Origin: Chondrilla cf. caribensis
Taxonomy: Eukaryota > Porifera > Demospongiae > Chondrillida > Chondrillidae
Assembly: GCA_964020155.1 (NCBI GenBank)
Contig: OZ026553.1
Span: 5,774,009-5,838,008, forward strand
Direction of reading: 5' to 3'
Length of the DNA stretch: 64,000 nucleotides
The notes under the pieces were generated by a model. That model was given only the letters and a program-made list of their open reading frames with translations, made no database searches and had not been told where the DNA came from. Position 1 is the first letter of the stretch, and each line of letters starts with the position of its first letter. Position numbers and translations under genes: made by a program. This document shows positions 1-16,366 of this stretch, in pieces.

Positions 1-78
1 GCTTATGTACTGCGTTCATTCACTGAGTGCACTGGTGAACCGTCCACTGAGCCCCATTCACTACTGCCTCTCTTCCAG

Positions 79-1766
79 TAATTATGACAGATTCTCAGTC
101 CAGGACCACGCTGTGGCAGAGTTTAGGAAGTTTGCATCCAGTAAAGATGTCCACGTGACTGTAGTTGTCCACCCGCGGAAGGTCTGTTGGACATGAGCAC
201 CTGCTGTGTGTACATCTACATCTGTTGTGTGTACATGCACCTGCAGGCATCTGTGTATCTGTGTACAGGGCATGTTTGTTTGTTTGTTTGCAATTACAGT
301 CAAACCTCATTAACACGTAATTGGCTGACAAATAATTTGTCATATAACTCTTAACAAGTCCTCACGTGTGTACCACTAATGTGTACATGCACCTTGTGTG
401 AGCATTATTGACACAAAATTTTAAACCAGTTTGTGGAGATTCATGTCGAGGAGTTTCAACTGTACATTGTGTGTGTTCGTTGTGGCTCAGTATGTACATG
501 ATGTGACATCCATGCTGCACCTGTTCTCAGTATGTACATGATGTGACATCCATGCTGCACCTGCTCTCAGTATGTACATGATGTGACATCCATGCTGCAC
601 CTACTCTCAGTATGTACATGATGTGACATCCATGCTGCACCTGCTCTCAGTATGTACATGATGTGACATCCATGCTGCATCTGCTCTCAGTATGTGCATG
701 ATGTGACATCCATGCTGCACCTGTTCTCAGTATGTGCATGATGTGACATCCATGCTGCACCTGCTCTCAGTATGTGCATGATGTGACATCCATGCTGCAC
801 CTGCTCTCAGTATGTACATGATGTGACATCCATGCTGCACCTGCTCTCAGTATGTACATGATGTGACATCCATGCTGCACCTGCTCTCAGTATGTACATG
901 ATGTGACATCCATGCTGCACCTGCTCTCAGTATGTACATGATGTGACATCCATGCTGCACCTGCTCTCAGTATGTGCATGATGTGACATCCATGCTGCAC
1001 CTGCTCTCAGGAAGAGGATTTCTCACAGTTGCAAACAGCCTCTATTTTTGGGACGGCCAAAGCCAGCCAGGAAAGTGACAACATTGTGATATTGCAGAGA
1101 CCCACCAGTGGGACCAAATACCTGGAGGTAGGCAACGACCGGGCAGGAAATGAGTATGCAGTCTCTGTGAATATGCCAACTAATGAGAATGAGATGTAAT
1201 ACAGGAAATGAGTCATGTGTTGACTGGTAGCATTCCATTGCCTTATGTTAATTAACACTCTTTGTCATTGTTTATATTAGGTGACCAAGAACCGTTTTGA
1301 TGGAGATTTGGGACGAGTTCCATTGTCTTTCAACAAAGAATCGCTCACATTTTCAGGTTACAAGAATCCTCTCGCTGATAAGACTGAACCGCAGCACAGG
1401 CAAAGTGTCCCCAGACATCCTCACCAGTTGGGTACCACTGAGGATCACTCTAGTCGTACTCAACCATCTCCTGCAAGAAGACGGACGTCTTCATCAGTCA
1501 CAGGGGTGAGACTCAGTAGCTCAGCCTCCACCACCATCCCCTCAGCCTCCACTACCCTCCCCAACACACATAAACAAGGATATGCTGTTATAAGTCCAGA
1601 TAAAAGGGGGATTAGTAACGTTGCCATGACTTCACTTTGTAAAGTAGTCTCAAAACAAACAGATAAAAATTTACTCTTCCCGGATGGAGCAGGTATTTTA
1701 TCAGATTCTGATCAAGAGCTCGATGCAATGATCAAGTCCATTGAAGATTTGGATCGATTGGGTTAA
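79..1766 (+). CDS. TWNK: Twinkle mitochondrial replicative DNA helicase, C-terminal part (gene enters from the left)
   Basis: Three coding exons: 79-181, 1011-1127 and 1281-1766 (stop TAA). Bases 1-78 are the tail of an upstream intron ending in a pyrimidine-rich AG. The exons encode the end of the RecA-type hexameric helicase core: a VHVTVVVHPRK-type strand, then LQTASIFGTAKASQESDN, then TKNRFDGDLGRVPLSFN, a run that matches animal Twinkle closely from memory of the family. Twinkle unwinds mtDNA 5'-3' at the replication fork with POLG. The last exon continues about 130 residues beyond the conserved core as a Ser/Thr/Pro-rich, low-complexity tail ending in an acidic helix-like stretch; this tail is not conserved and probably disordered. 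The 829-bp intron before exon 1011 is mostly a 40-bp minisatellite. The N-terminal primase-like part lies outside the window. Confidence is high for identity and exon joins. Confidence 0.93.
487..1010. repeat. 40-bp intronic minisatellite, about 13 copies
   Basis: Period 40 bp, with core TATGTACATGATGTGACATC and only scattered T/C or A/G differences between copies. Each copy ends in CTGCTCTCAG, and the last copy's CTCTCAG is the 3' splice site used by the Twinkle exon at 1011. Confidence 0.95.
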
Positions 1767-1971
1767 CGGCATGACGTTACAGTATTTTTCTTTTTTAAAG
1801 CAATTTCTTTTTATGTAACGGAAATGTCACGCGTGCCTGTGTGTACGTGACGTCATACCATTCGAATATGGCCGCGTGATAAGGAGAGTGGCTTTGAATA
1901 TTTGTGTTTCGAATGATCGTGTCTTAGTAGCAGAGAGAAGGTAATATGCCTTTTTCGTGTTGCACCCAAGT

Positions 1972-1977
1972 AATAAA
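1972..1977 (+). promoter_or_regulatory. candidate polyadenylation signal for TWNK
   Basis: AATAAA 206 bp after the TWNK stop and 190 bp before the next ATG. The 1767-2166 interval holds no other recognisable gene; the remainder should contain the promoter of the RING ligase gene. Confidence 0.5.
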
Positions 1978-2166
1978 GGGTATTCTATACCTCGGGTACT
2001 AATATAGTATTTGTTTTCGGGTGGCTTTCCCGCGGCTACGCCAGCCGAACGTTTCTCTTATTAGTGTCTCTGTACTGGGTTCTGACCGGTATCGGGAGTG
2101 ACTAGTCAATACCTTTATGTTAACTTGCTGAACTCACTCTGACCCTGTTCTCTCGTAGTTTGTACT

Positions 2167-5817
<3,651 letters not shown>

Positions 5818-5892
5818 AACTATTAATTTTGTGTTTTCAATTCCACTGTTATTGAATAGTATAGGTTCTTTTAATTTTATTCATTGATCTAA

Positions 5893-5900
5893 TCACGTGA
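5893..5900. promoter_or_regulatory. palindromic TCACGTGA (E-box/CLEAR-like) upstream of liprin-alpha
   Basis: The full palindrome is ATCACGTGAT, in the 284-bp gap between the RING ligase stop and the liprin ATG. Identical octamers occur near three other gene starts in the window. Confidence 0.5.
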
Positions 5901-6101
5901 TTTTGGTTATTGTAACCGGTTCGGTCGACAAAGACCAGTAATAGAAAGTGTTGTACAGTTTACGGGCTAGTTCTGATGTGAAGATCAACTCCTAATCGCC
6001 CTTATGTCGACGGGTGTATAGGATAGCGATCGTCACTTTCACAGTATCGCTATCGTCCGATCGTTTCCGTTAGCGTTTGTTCTTTGTTCGGATCCTACGG
6101 T

Positions 6102-6493
6102 ATGGAAGGCCTCCCCCCTATACAGGAACAGTCTCCCGGGCCAGAAAGCGGTACCAGAAGACTAGAACAGTTGTTGATGAACTTGTTGTCCGAACGGGAC
6201 AGCCTAGCTCAGAAGTACCAAGAAAGTCAGGATGATTTGAAAGTGATGTCCGATGAGTTGAAGGATTGTCAGATCGATAAAGAGGTTTTAGTTCATCAAC
6301 TTCGTACTGTGATGCCTGAAGTGAGTTCGTCTTATTAGAGGATCATGTCATCTTGTGAAATGATGTTATTACTATTTGCTAATGTAATTATGATCCTTTA
6401 GCTAATGTAATTAATGTACTCTTCATTAACTTTATTAACAGTTTCTAACTTTCTAGTACTTTAAAGAAAACCTTCGAACATTTTACCCAACCC

Positions 6494-6592
<99 letters not shown>

Positions 6593-6596
6593 TGTG

Positions 6597-6641
<45 letters not shown>

Positions 6642-7455
6642 TTGTGTGTGTATAGTGTCATTCTATGAGATTGGAGCAATAAGGACATTATCTGTTTCAA
6701 ATGTCCCTCTTGGTACAAAGAAGCAAGATTATATTCTAGACCTCCCCTTGATTAGTCAGCATCAACCCCTCCTATAGTAGGGTTTAGTCCCTCCCCTTTG
6801 CATTGACCCCTCCCCCTGTATTCATCCCCCTCGACTATGTCTGTGTAGCCCCTCCCTCTCCCAAACACTCCTTTACTAGTGACAGTTCAGCCCCTCCCCT
6901 CCCAGACACTACTAGTGACAGTTCAGCCCCTCCCCCTCCTGGACACTCCTTTACTAGTGATAGTTCAGCCCCTCCCCTCCCAGACACTCCTTTACTAGTG
7001 ACAGTTCAGCCCCTCCCCCTCCTGGACACTCCCTCACTATTGTCAGTTCAGCCCCTCCCCTCCCAGACACTCCTTCACTATTGTCAGTTCAGCCCCTCCC
7101 CCTCCTGGACACTCCCTCACTATTGTCAGTTCAGCCCCTCCCCTCCCAGACACTCCCTCACTATTGTCAGTGTAGGATAGCTTGTAGGGTGGTTGGTGTC
7201 TCACGTCTGTTGTTATAGCAACTCTTGTTGGGTATACTGTGACATACCCGCACACACAGAGCGTGGTGTCGTTATCCAATGTGATGGCAGAGGAGGCTGC
7301 CTCCTGTAGACCATGGCGGAACCTGGTCAGGGCACTAGCTGCTTTGTGTGTTATCAGTTTGTCATCTACTCCCACCTGAGAGCCATCAATTGTGGAGTGA
7401 TCAAGTTTATCTACAGACACAAGGCTAACATGTGGTGTACAAGACCTGTATTTAG

Positions 7456-7494
<39 letters not shown>

Positions 7495-10400
7495 GTTATT
7501 GGGCTGCAAAGAGCAGACATCTAGCTGTCAACCTGATGATTATTACAGTCTGTGTAATCTGCTAATTATGCTAATTATATTCATGATTTGTGGCAGCATG
7601 TAGAGGTGGAACTTGTGCTCCGTTTACCATAATCATATTCATAGCCTAGGTTGGGGGGGGTGCTTGTGTCAATCCTGGCATGTGGAAGAGATACTGCAAA
7701 CCTGTTTACCATCCAAATTGTTCTGTTGGTCTAGTCAGTGTGCATATTGCCATTGTTACCAGTTGGACTGTGTACATACATAGTACCATTGACCCCTATG
7801 CTATATATGGACAATACCAAGTGAACCACTCTGGCTGCACTCCATCCCATAATTGAACAATAGCAATTCTGACACGTTGTACATGTTGTGCTGTACATGA
7901 CATGCTGTACAGGTGTACATGTTGTGCTGTACGTGACATGCTGTACAGGTGTACATGTTGTGCTGTACGTGACATGCTGTACAGGTGTACATGTTGTGCT
8001 GTACGTGACATGCTGTACAGGTGTACATGTTGTGCTGTACGTGACATGCTGTACAGGTGTACATGTTGTGCTGTACGTGACATGCTGTACAGGTGTACAT
8101 GCTGTACTGTACATATTATTGTTACTACAGTACACAGAGGAGATGCTGGAAGACATAAAGAGGAGCTCGGGTCCGGTCCTCAACGGTGCATCGTGCAAGG
8201 GATGGCCACTGGCTGCTGAGTTCGGGGAGCTCATGAAGGAACTCAAGACTGCCAAGGAGATGCTTGTGGAGAAAGAAGAGGAAGTGAAGGAGTTGAAGTC
8301 AGAGCGTAACAACACTCGTGTTAGTCAACGTGCTGTGTGTGTGTGTGTTAGTTGACGTGCTGTGTGTGTGTGTTAGTTGACGTGCTGTGTGTGTGTTAGT
8401 TGATGTTCTGTGTGTGTGTTAGTTGATGTGCTGTGTGTATATGGGTTAGGGTTATGGTTATGTGTGTATATGCTAGTTGACGTGCTGTGTGTATATTTTA
8501 GTCGACGTGCTGTGTTTATTAATAGACATACGTATACTGTACATGAGTGTGCTGGTTGTATGTCTGCATGCATTAACACATTTGTCTGTGTCCAGTTGTT
8601 GCTGGAGCACTTGGAGTGTTTGGTATCACGTCACGAGAGGTCACTTAGAATGACTGTCAAGAGGCAGAACACAGGTGCCGGTGTGTCTTCGGAGGTGGAG
8701 GTGCTCAAGGCTTTGAAGTCTCTCTTCGACCATCACAAGGCATTGGATGAGAAGGTTAGGGCTGTGGGTGGATGGGCTGTGTTTGGGACCACACCCCCCA
8801 CTGTCAGCAGTGTTGAGCAGCTTGTTAGAGCTCCCAGTAGGTGTGGGCTGGTATGCTGAAATGACTCCATTATCCAACTGCCAGCCACAGTGGTGAGAAC
8901 AGGGGGTGGGGAGGGGAAGCACCTGCGTTTTCAGTATATACGTACGTACGTAGGAAATGTGTGCAATGCAATGTAGCTGAATGGTCACCACTGCTGTTAA
9001 TGTGTAATGCTCCACTAACACTAAACCACTATTGTAATATTGCTTGTGCTGTCTGTGATGTGATATGGACTCGTTATCTGACACCAGGTGAGGGAGCGTC
9101 TGAGAACAGCGCTTGAGAGGAACTCTATTCTAGAAGACGAGCTATTGTTGGCAAACCAGGACATCAGGGGACTTCAAGATGACCTAGACAAGATGAGGAG
9201 GAGGTTCAAAGAGCGGAGCAGGAGTTCTGTTCGACTGAGCCAGTCCTTGGAAGATCGAGGCTTTTCTGAAGACCAGGTAGCCTGACCATTGGAGGGAATG
9301 TACTATGTTGGAGATGCACTAATAAAGTATTGCCTTATTGGTTATCGGCTTATCGGCAGCCATTCTCTCCTACATATGTACCAGTATTGACTATATTGTT
9401 GCTGATATAGCTGATAGTGAACTTTACGTCAACATGTAATATTTGTTGTCAGCTGTTCGTCATTTTCCTTTGAGTTCACTACGTTATGAACATGTCCAAG
9501 ACAAGATGGCTCATTTTGGGTCATTTTGAATTCACTTAATTAGGGCTCATTTCGTTATTTGTGATCCAAGCGGTAATTTTGTGATTATCGTGGGAGCAAC
9601 TCCAGCAACTCGTGTACTACCAATCTTATGTACACAATATCAAATCTGCTATTGGCATAGCCCTATATCGGGCCAATTTCATTGGTTGGCAGAATGTTGG
9701 CTCAATCCTGTATCGCTGAACCTCTAGTATACTTGGGCCCAATACCTGTCTGTTGTGGTTGTGTCTTCCACAATTTATGTGTGCGTTGTTTGTGCCTACA
9801 GCTTGCTCTTTTGGGGGAGAAGGAACAGGAAATTGATGATCTACAGTTTCAAATGGACGAAATGACTGCCCAAATGGAAGAGGTTTGGGAATAAGCTCCT
9901 TTGCACACTATATGGAATCCTTAGCCCCAATAGCATTGAATTGTGTGTGTTGTGTGTGTGTGTGTATGTGTGTGTGTGAGTGTGTGTGGGGGGGAGGTGT
10001 TGTGTGTGCATGTTGTGTGTGTGGGTGTGGGTGTGGGTGTGTTCGTGCAAGTGTGTGCGCGTTATAGTGTATCCATGTGTAGTATGATATTTGAATGTCA
10101 TTTGATTTGACCAGGTTTAGATGATCTATATAATCGTTTGATTCAAAGCTGAATTTTCTGACCTCCAATAGGTGTGCAGCATTAGGGACGAATATGCCAA
10201 GAGAGTAGAGATCCTTGAAGAAGAGGTGTCAACATTGATCAAAGACATCCACAAAGACCAGCGAGTTCAGCAGTTGGTGAAGCAACAAGAGAAAGAGGTG
10301 GGGTGCAACTGCATCATAGTATGTGCGTACATGCCATATGTGATCCACATTCCATTTCAGATTGAAGAATATAAATCCAAAATGGAATCCACAGTTATGG

Positions 10401-10823
10401 ATTTGAAGTCTCAGCTGAACCACAGCGGTAGCTTGGTGACTCAGTTACAGAATGAAAACAAAATGCTAAAAGACAAAATTGCTGAGAAAGAAACCAAAAA
10501 TATTAAGGTATATCAATCTCATATCGTGTTGTCACAGTGGCAGGTTTTAAAAGAACCCTTCTTTCCAGTTGGAGGATCATGTGCTTGATTTACAAGCATC
10601 ACTGGACGAGAGGTCATGTGAGGTACAGCACTTTGAGGAGCTGGTTCACCATTGGGAGCGCAGGCATTCGGAAGAACTTCTGAAATGTGAAGAGAAGACA
10701 GGGACTGCCGAACAGAGGATCAGGGAACTGGAGGTGGACCTCGATGCCAAGGAGAGAGAGCTCTCCTCAGTGAGTGTGTGTGTGTAAGCCAGCTGTGGCT
10801 GTATTGCAGTGTGGGATGCCAGC

Positions 10824-10888
<65 letters not shown>

Positions 10889-10929
10889 ATGTGTGTGTGC
10901 GTGTGTGTGTGTGCGTGTGCATGTGTGTC

Positions 10930-10994
<65 letters not shown>

Positions 10995-13900
10995 ATATTA
11001 TGTGTGTGTTAATTCTACGCCTGGCTCCACCATGTCTGTCCACTGCCCGTCCCATTACAGTATCAGGATAAGCTCCACATGAAGGAGAACCACATTGGGA
11101 GGCTGTCGAGCACGGTTGAACGCATGTTGAAGGAGTCCAACGAATGGATCAAGACTGCCACTGAAGAAAAGAAAGCTTTATTGGATGAAAAGGTATTGTT
11201 GTCTCGATAATGATCAGCAGCACATATCTCCAGTGAATGTGCTTGTGAATGTGCTTGTGAATGTGCTTGTGAATGTGCTTGTGAATGTGCTTGTGAATGT
11301 GCTTGTGAATGTGCTTGTGAATGTGCTTGTGAATGTGTTTGTGAATGTGTTTGTGAATGTGCTTGTGAATGTGCTTGTGAATGTGCTTGTGAATGTGCTT
11401 GTGAATGTGCTTGTGAATGTGTTTGTGAATGTGCTTGTGAATGTGTTTGTGAATGTGCTTGTGAATGTGTTTGTGAATGTGCTTGTGAATGTGCTTGTGA
11501 ATGTGTTTGTGAATGTGCTTGCAGAAGTTGTATTCTGATAAGCTAGTGACGTGTGGCAAGAAGCTAGCAAAACAGAAAGCTGTCAATGTGAGTAGGTTCT
11601 ATGTTTGGGACAGTGGTTGTGTATGTGTACTGTGATGTGAATAACTCGTGTATTCTGTGTGTTCAGCAAAATCTTCAAGAACAGCTTGAGTTGTTGAAAA
11701 TTGAGAATTCTTCTTTAATGGTAAACAGCAAGGCTGTGTGTGTTAGTAGAAATACGTATGTGATGTGACGTTGGAAGTGCGATTACATGAGTCATAGTTG
11801 TGTATGTGGGAACCTGGTATCCTCACAGCGGCGTGTACCTTCTGGAACATCCCTCCATCGACTACCATCACGATTGAGGACTTCCTGGCAAGAGACTGAC
11901 ATTGACCTGGCAATAGCTGAAGCTGACAGGACCAGACATGAAGGAGGGCTTCAGAGTGCACTTGTGGTGAGTGGTAGACAGTCCTCTCTATGGAGTGTGT
12001 GGTACGTATGAGGGTGTGTGGTACGTATGAGGGTGTGTGGTACGTATGAGGGTGTGTGGTACGTATGAGGGTGTGTGGTATGTATGAGGGTGCGTGGTAC
12101 GTATGAGGGTGTGTGGTACGTATGAGGGTGTGTGGTATGTATGAGGGTGCGTGGTATGTATGAGCGTGCGTGGTATGTATGAGGGTGTGTGGTACGTATG
12201 AGGGTGTGTGGTACATATAAGGATGTGTGGTACATATAAGGGTGTGTGGTACGTATGAGGGTGTGTGGTATGAAGAGGTGTGATTGACAGTGTTGATGTG
12301 AGCTTGTGTGTACTGTTGTGAGGTGAATGGACTTGTTTACTGTTGTGAGGTGAATGAACTTGTTTACTGTTGTGAGGTGAATGAACTTGTTTACTGTTGT
12401 GAGGTGAATGGACTTGTTTACTGTTGTGAGGTGAATGGACTTGTTTACTGTTGTGTAGGGAAATGGATCTCTCAATTTTCACAAAAAGAATCCTTACTGG
12501 AGTCCTTATGGGAACGGGAGATTTCACAGTTACTATGACAATGATCGTCGTGCCAACAGTGTTGAGCCTGGTATCTTCCTTCACCAAGGAGACGATGAGG
12601 TGAGAGTGTATCGGAAGGAGTTGGAGGACCAGCTGCTGGAGCTGAATGACCCTAATCCATCTCAGTCAATGTCAGGAAGCAAGAACAACTTACTGTGAGC
12701 TCTTGTGATGTTGTTAAGTGGTCCTCCTCTACTTGATGTCTTATGACTCCTCCCTGTTGTCATGTTGTTAAGTGGTCCTCCTCTACTTGATGTCTTATGA
12801 CTCCTTCCTCTTGTGTAGCACTCCAACTGAAGACATTGCCTTCAACAATATTCTGGAAAGCATGGCAGCTGGTGACTTCTTAGGAGCAGTAGTGTCTCCC
12901 TTACCAGTGAGTGTACGCTGATGTGAGGGTGTGTCGGTGCATGTGGGTGTGAAAATGGTTGTTATAGTCCCCCTCAGTTACAATGACCTTCAACTCACCT
13001 TCAACAAATGGCGAAACTTCGAATATTCTCACAGAGAACACGTCCAACAGCAAAAGATTAAGGTATGGCTGCTATACTAACCATGTACAATACAATGTGT
13101 ATATATTGTACAGTGTGTGTGGATGTGTTCCATGTTGTGTACATATCTATTGTACAGTGTGTGTGGATGTGTTGCATGTTGTGTACATATCTATTGTACA
13201 GTGTGTTTGGATGTGTTGCATGTTGTGTACATATCTATTGTACAGTGTGTGTGGATGTGTTGCATGTTGTGTACATATCTATTGTACAGTGTGTGTGGAT
13301 GTGTTGCATGTTGTGTACATATCTATTGTACAGTGTGTGTGGATGTGTTGCATGTTGTGTACATATCTATTGTACAGTGTGTGTGGATGTGTTGCATGTT
13401 GTGTACAGATATGTTGTACAATGTTTAGGGATCTGTTGTACAATATGTACAGATCCGAGCAGTTCCTTTGTAATAGGAGTAAGTTTTCCCTTACAGTGTG
13501 GAAGGAGCCATGTCTAAAAGCAATGACTCTTTGGAGAACACACGAGAATCTTTAAAAACCAAATTGAGAACCAAAACTGGATCTGTTGGAAAGGTTCTTG
13601 GAAAGTTTATTCAGAAGTCGTTCAAAACTGCTAGGAGGAGGAGTTTGCCTGGAAACACCGGTGGGTCACTCTTTCTTATTGTCCCAATTCGATATGCCCT
13701 AGGATGTTCCATTTTGATTTTGTCCCAATTTCCACTCCAGGTTCCAATCCTCTAGAGGAATGGGAATTGATAAATATCACAATAAGTGACGAGTCACCAG
13801 TGACAAGGAGTGAGAAGTGAGCGGCTCCCAAGTATGTGAAATACCACAGTGTGATGCACAGTGCTGTATATCCTGTTGCTAGGTTACAACAACTTGATGA

Positions 13901-14953
13901 CATCAGGTCAAGTCAGATTCCATTTTCACAATGGAACAGTCACATGATTGACACATGGTTAGAAGTATGTCTCAGCTAGCCCAATATTCCCACATTTCCT
14001 GTGGTCAGAATGAAATGTTGACTATTGCCTTGTCTGAAGGTTTCTGTTATTGTGCCCGAGAGTACTCTGGAGTCCTGTAGAAGGAAGATAAAGAATGGGA
14101 ATATGCTGCTGGTGAGTTTGGGGACTGCTCGGGACAGTGGGTGTGTCATCCTCGGGACAGTGGGTGTGTCATTCTCAGGACAGTGGGTGTGTCATCCTCG
14201 GGACAGTGGGTGTGTCATCCTCGGGACAGTGGGTGTGTCATCCTCGGGACAGTGGGTGTGTCATCCTCAGCATGTTTGTTTTTAGAATTTATCCGATATT
14301 GAAATGGAGCAAGAATTGGGTTTGGGTAATCCCCTGCATCGGCTTAAACTTAGACTAGCTGCACAGGAAATGGACAACTTAACATCTGGAACAACTGCTG
14401 GAGTGATCTCAGAACCAGTATGATGTGTTTATTTGATGTACTTATTCTTTCCTTTGTTTGTGTTTAATCTTTGTTGTTGTTTGTTCCCTGTTGTTGTTTC
14501 AGTTCACTGTCAGTACTGGATTGGACTATAAATGGATCAGTCGATACTGGATACCCAGTTTGGGACTTTCCCAGTATTCCGTTAGTTGCTGTTTACATCA
14601 CTATGACAACGGTTTCTATGGTGTAATCTTGTAACTAATAGGATGCTTTCCATGAGTGTTTGGTGGACAGTCGTATGTTGGAGCATCTCTCCAAGAAGCA
14701 GCTGAGGGGACAGCTGAAGATGCTGGACAGCACTCACAGGTGAGACTTTTGCGGCACTAAATTTCTATTTCTGTGGTAACCCTAATGGTCATGTTCCCAT
14801 GGTAATTCCTCAGACATAGTTTCCACTACGGAGTGATTGTGCTGAAAAGGATAAACTACGATGTGGAGAAATTAGAGGAGATGAGGAGAGACATCGTAGT
14901 AAACGAGAGTAAATGTGAGTGTGGTGTGAATTTGATCATAGATACATGTGTGG

Positions 14954-15017
<64 letters not shown>

Positions 15018-16159
15018 AACTTTGTATTATTCACAGGTGATGTGACATATTGGAGCAATGATCATGTGATCCAGTGGGTGGAGTCTATTGGTCTTAATGA
15101 ATATGCTCCCAATCTAAAGGGAAGTGGTATCCATGGCGGGGTGGTTGCCATGGATGAGTACTTCTCTCACGATGAGTTAATCCTGGCACTTAAGATTCCC
15201 CATTCAGCTGGGGAAGTGAGTTAAACCCTGTCATTAGGATTTGATTCACCATAATGATCAACTGTTTATGTTGCAGGCTCGTAAAAGTCTCAAAGTTGAA
15301 TTCTCGTCACTTCTAGCCAACGGAACCCAAAGAGAACTACCCCAAGAGGTTAGCTCTGTTGTCTTACTGGTGGTGAACTGTGAACTGTGTCCTCACTGGT
15401 GGTGAACTGTGTCCTCACTGGTGGTGAACTGTGAAGTGTGTCCTCACTGGTGGTGAACTGTGAAGTGTGTCCTCACTGGTGATGAACTGTGTCCTCACTG
15501 GTGATGAACTGTGTCCTCACTGGTGATGAACTGTGTCCTCACTGGTGGTCTACTGTGTCCTCACTGGTGGTGAAGTGTGTCCTCACTGGTGGTGAAGTGT
15601 GTCCTCACTGGTGGTGAAGTGTGTCCTCACTGGTGGTGAACTGTGAACTGTGTCCTCACTGGTGGTGAAGTGTGTCCTCACTGGTGGTGCAGTGTGTCCT
15701 CACTGGTGGTCTACTGTGTCCTCACTGATGATATGTACATGTGTATCACCACTCAAGAATTGTGCTGCCATTCACTATTCAACTTTTTCATTTGCTACAG
15801 GATTCACCAACCAATCGAATAGTTCGTTCTTTGAGTAAACGTTTTAAGAAACGTAAATCCTCCAATGATCCAGTACCACAGACAGTTTCTCAGCAAACGG
15901 ATGCTCAAACATCATCTACACTGTCTTCTGATGCACACATAAACACTTCCCCATCTGCACACATACAGACTATGGACAAATCCAGGAATCTTGACAAAGG
16001 TACATAACTTGACAAATGATGTTATCTGGTTGAATAAGTTTATCAAAGCAAATTCTTACAACAGAAGCAACCTCAACAACTGATGGCACCTCAACAACTG
16101 GTGGGACCTCAACAACTGATGGGACCTCAACAATAGACTGCTCTTCGTCCTCATGTTAA
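6102..16159 (+). CDS. PPFIA: Liprin-alpha scaffold protein, complete, 27 coding exons
   Basis: Coding exons: 6102-6320, 8131-8319, 8596-8754, 9088-9276, 9802-9882, 10172-10297, 10361-10507, 10569-10769, 11061-11192, 11525-11587, 11667-11720, 11829-11966, 12459-12694, 12819-12906, 12968-13062, 13497-13660, 13741-13816, 13883-13964, 14040-14111, 14286-14417, 14503-14580, 14642-14739, 14814-14914, 15037-15215, 15277-15348, 15801-15999, 16065-16159. They total 1154 aa in one frame, near the usual 1200. The N-half is heptad-rich coiled coil (about residues 10-430) with signature stretches such as [20 protein letters not shown] and [14 protein letters not shown]. The C-half carries three SAM domains: SAM1 in exons 18-20 ([11 protein letters not shown]), SAM2 in exons 21-23 ([19 protein letters not shown]), SAM3 in exons 24-25. 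In bilaterians liprin-alpha organises active zones and binds LAR-type phosphatases, GIT and kinesin-3. The C-terminus ends -SSSC, recalling the PDZ-binding -YSC of vertebrate forms. The ATG at 6102 follows the conserved spacing before the first coiled coil. Confidence 0.96.
6496..6645. repeat. (GT)n tract in liprin intron 1
   Basis: About 150 bp of nearly pure GT. Confidence 0.95.
6849..7170. repeat. C-rich 40-43-bp minisatellite in liprin intron 1
   Basis: Roughly seven copies built on CAGTTCAGCCCCTCCC with alternating CTCCCAGACACTCC or CTCCTGGACACTCC and TTTACTAGTGA or CTCACTATTGT variants. Upstream 6730-6848 is also unusually C-rich. Confidence 0.9.
7174..7420 (-). other. unassigned non-repetitive open reading stretch inside liprin intron 1
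   Basis: On the minus strand a stretch of about 80 codons stays open ([19 protein letters not shown], then [19 protein letters not shown]), bounded by repeats on both sides. I do not recognise it. It contains a possible acceptor/donor pair around an internal 35-nt piece. It could be a fragment of a lost gene, an exon of a nested antisense transcript, or chance. No start codon context or stop-anchored model convinces me. Confidence 0.2.
7880..8100. repeat. 36-bp minisatellite in liprin intron 1, 6 copies
   Basis: Unit contains TGTACATGTTGTGCTGTACG and TGACATGCTGTACAGG. The array stops 30 bp before the exon 2 acceptor. Confidence 0.94.
8325..8520. repeat. degenerate minisatellite in liprin intron 2
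   Basis: Irregular copies of GTGTTAGTTGACGTGCTGTG with unequal spacing. The repeated GTTAGTTGACG resembles the donor of this intron (GTTAGTCAACG). Confidence 0.8.
10828..10992. repeat. (GT)n tract in liprin intron 8
   Basis: About 165 bp of GT with occasional AC, GC and CT interruptions. The intron itself begins GTGAGTGTGTGTGTG at its donor. Confidence 0.94.
11237..11522. repeat. 12-bp minisatellite in liprin intron 9, about 24 copies
   Basis: Unit GTGCTTGTGAAT, some copies GTGTTTGTGAAT. The last copy turns into GTGCTTGCAG, the acceptor for exon 11525. Confidence 0.96.
11998..12265. repeat. 20-bp minisatellite in liprin intron 12, about 13 copies
   Basis: Unit GTGTGTGGTACGTATGAGGG with T/C variants. 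It starts about 30 bp after the donor. Confidence 0.95.
12305..12458. repeat. 27-bp minisatellite ending at an acceptor in liprin intron 12, 5-6 copies
   Basis: Unit contains TTTACTGTTGTGAGGTGAAT. Each copy holds TGTTGTGAG followed by GTGAAT; the last is TGTTGTGTAG and is the acceptor for exon 12459. Confidence 0.94.
13085..13420. repeat. 44-bp minisatellite in liprin intron 15, about 7 copies
   Basis: Unit contains TGTACAGTGTGTGTGGATGT and GTTGCATGTTGTGTACATAT. Confidence 0.94.
14126..14272. repeat. 23-bp minisatellite in liprin intron 19, 6 copies
   Basis: Unit GGACAGTGGGTGTGTCATCC plus TCG. It starts 15 bp after the donor. Confidence 0.94.
14950..15014. repeat. (GT)n in liprin intron 23
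   Basis: Pure GT tract ending 22 bp before the SAM3 exon. Confidence 0.94.
15356..15730. repeat. about 20-29-bp irregular minisatellite in liprin intron 25
   Basis: Copies of TGTCCTCACTGGTGGTGAA with AGTG, CTGTG or CTGTGAACTG spacers, about 17 in all. Confidence 0.92.
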
Positions 16160-16211
16160 CAGTGACGCCTGATGTACAATTTTTGTGGATACCATCATTT
16201 AATTTACCATT

Positions 16212-16217
16212 TTTATT
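16212..16217 (-). promoter_or_regulatory. candidate polyadenylation signal (minus strand)
   Basis: TTTATT on plus reads AATAAA on minus, 150 bp past the stop of the small minus-strand ORF. Confidence 0.35.
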
Positions 16218-16366
16218 ACACATGTAACATTATGAATATTAATTCTATTATTCAGTAATTGATCCAGCAAAAATCATAGACTATGACAGCATTCGATTTT
16301 ATATACAAAAAGTTAAAAAATCACATTCAAAACTTTGCATGTGAGGATGTTACCTCGGGACTGAGA

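Noticed and set aside
11149..13517. Repetitive ORFs over intronic minisatellites ([22 protein letters not shown] types)
   Set aside because: They are translations of tandem repeats in liprin introns, and the flanking exons are explained in other frames.
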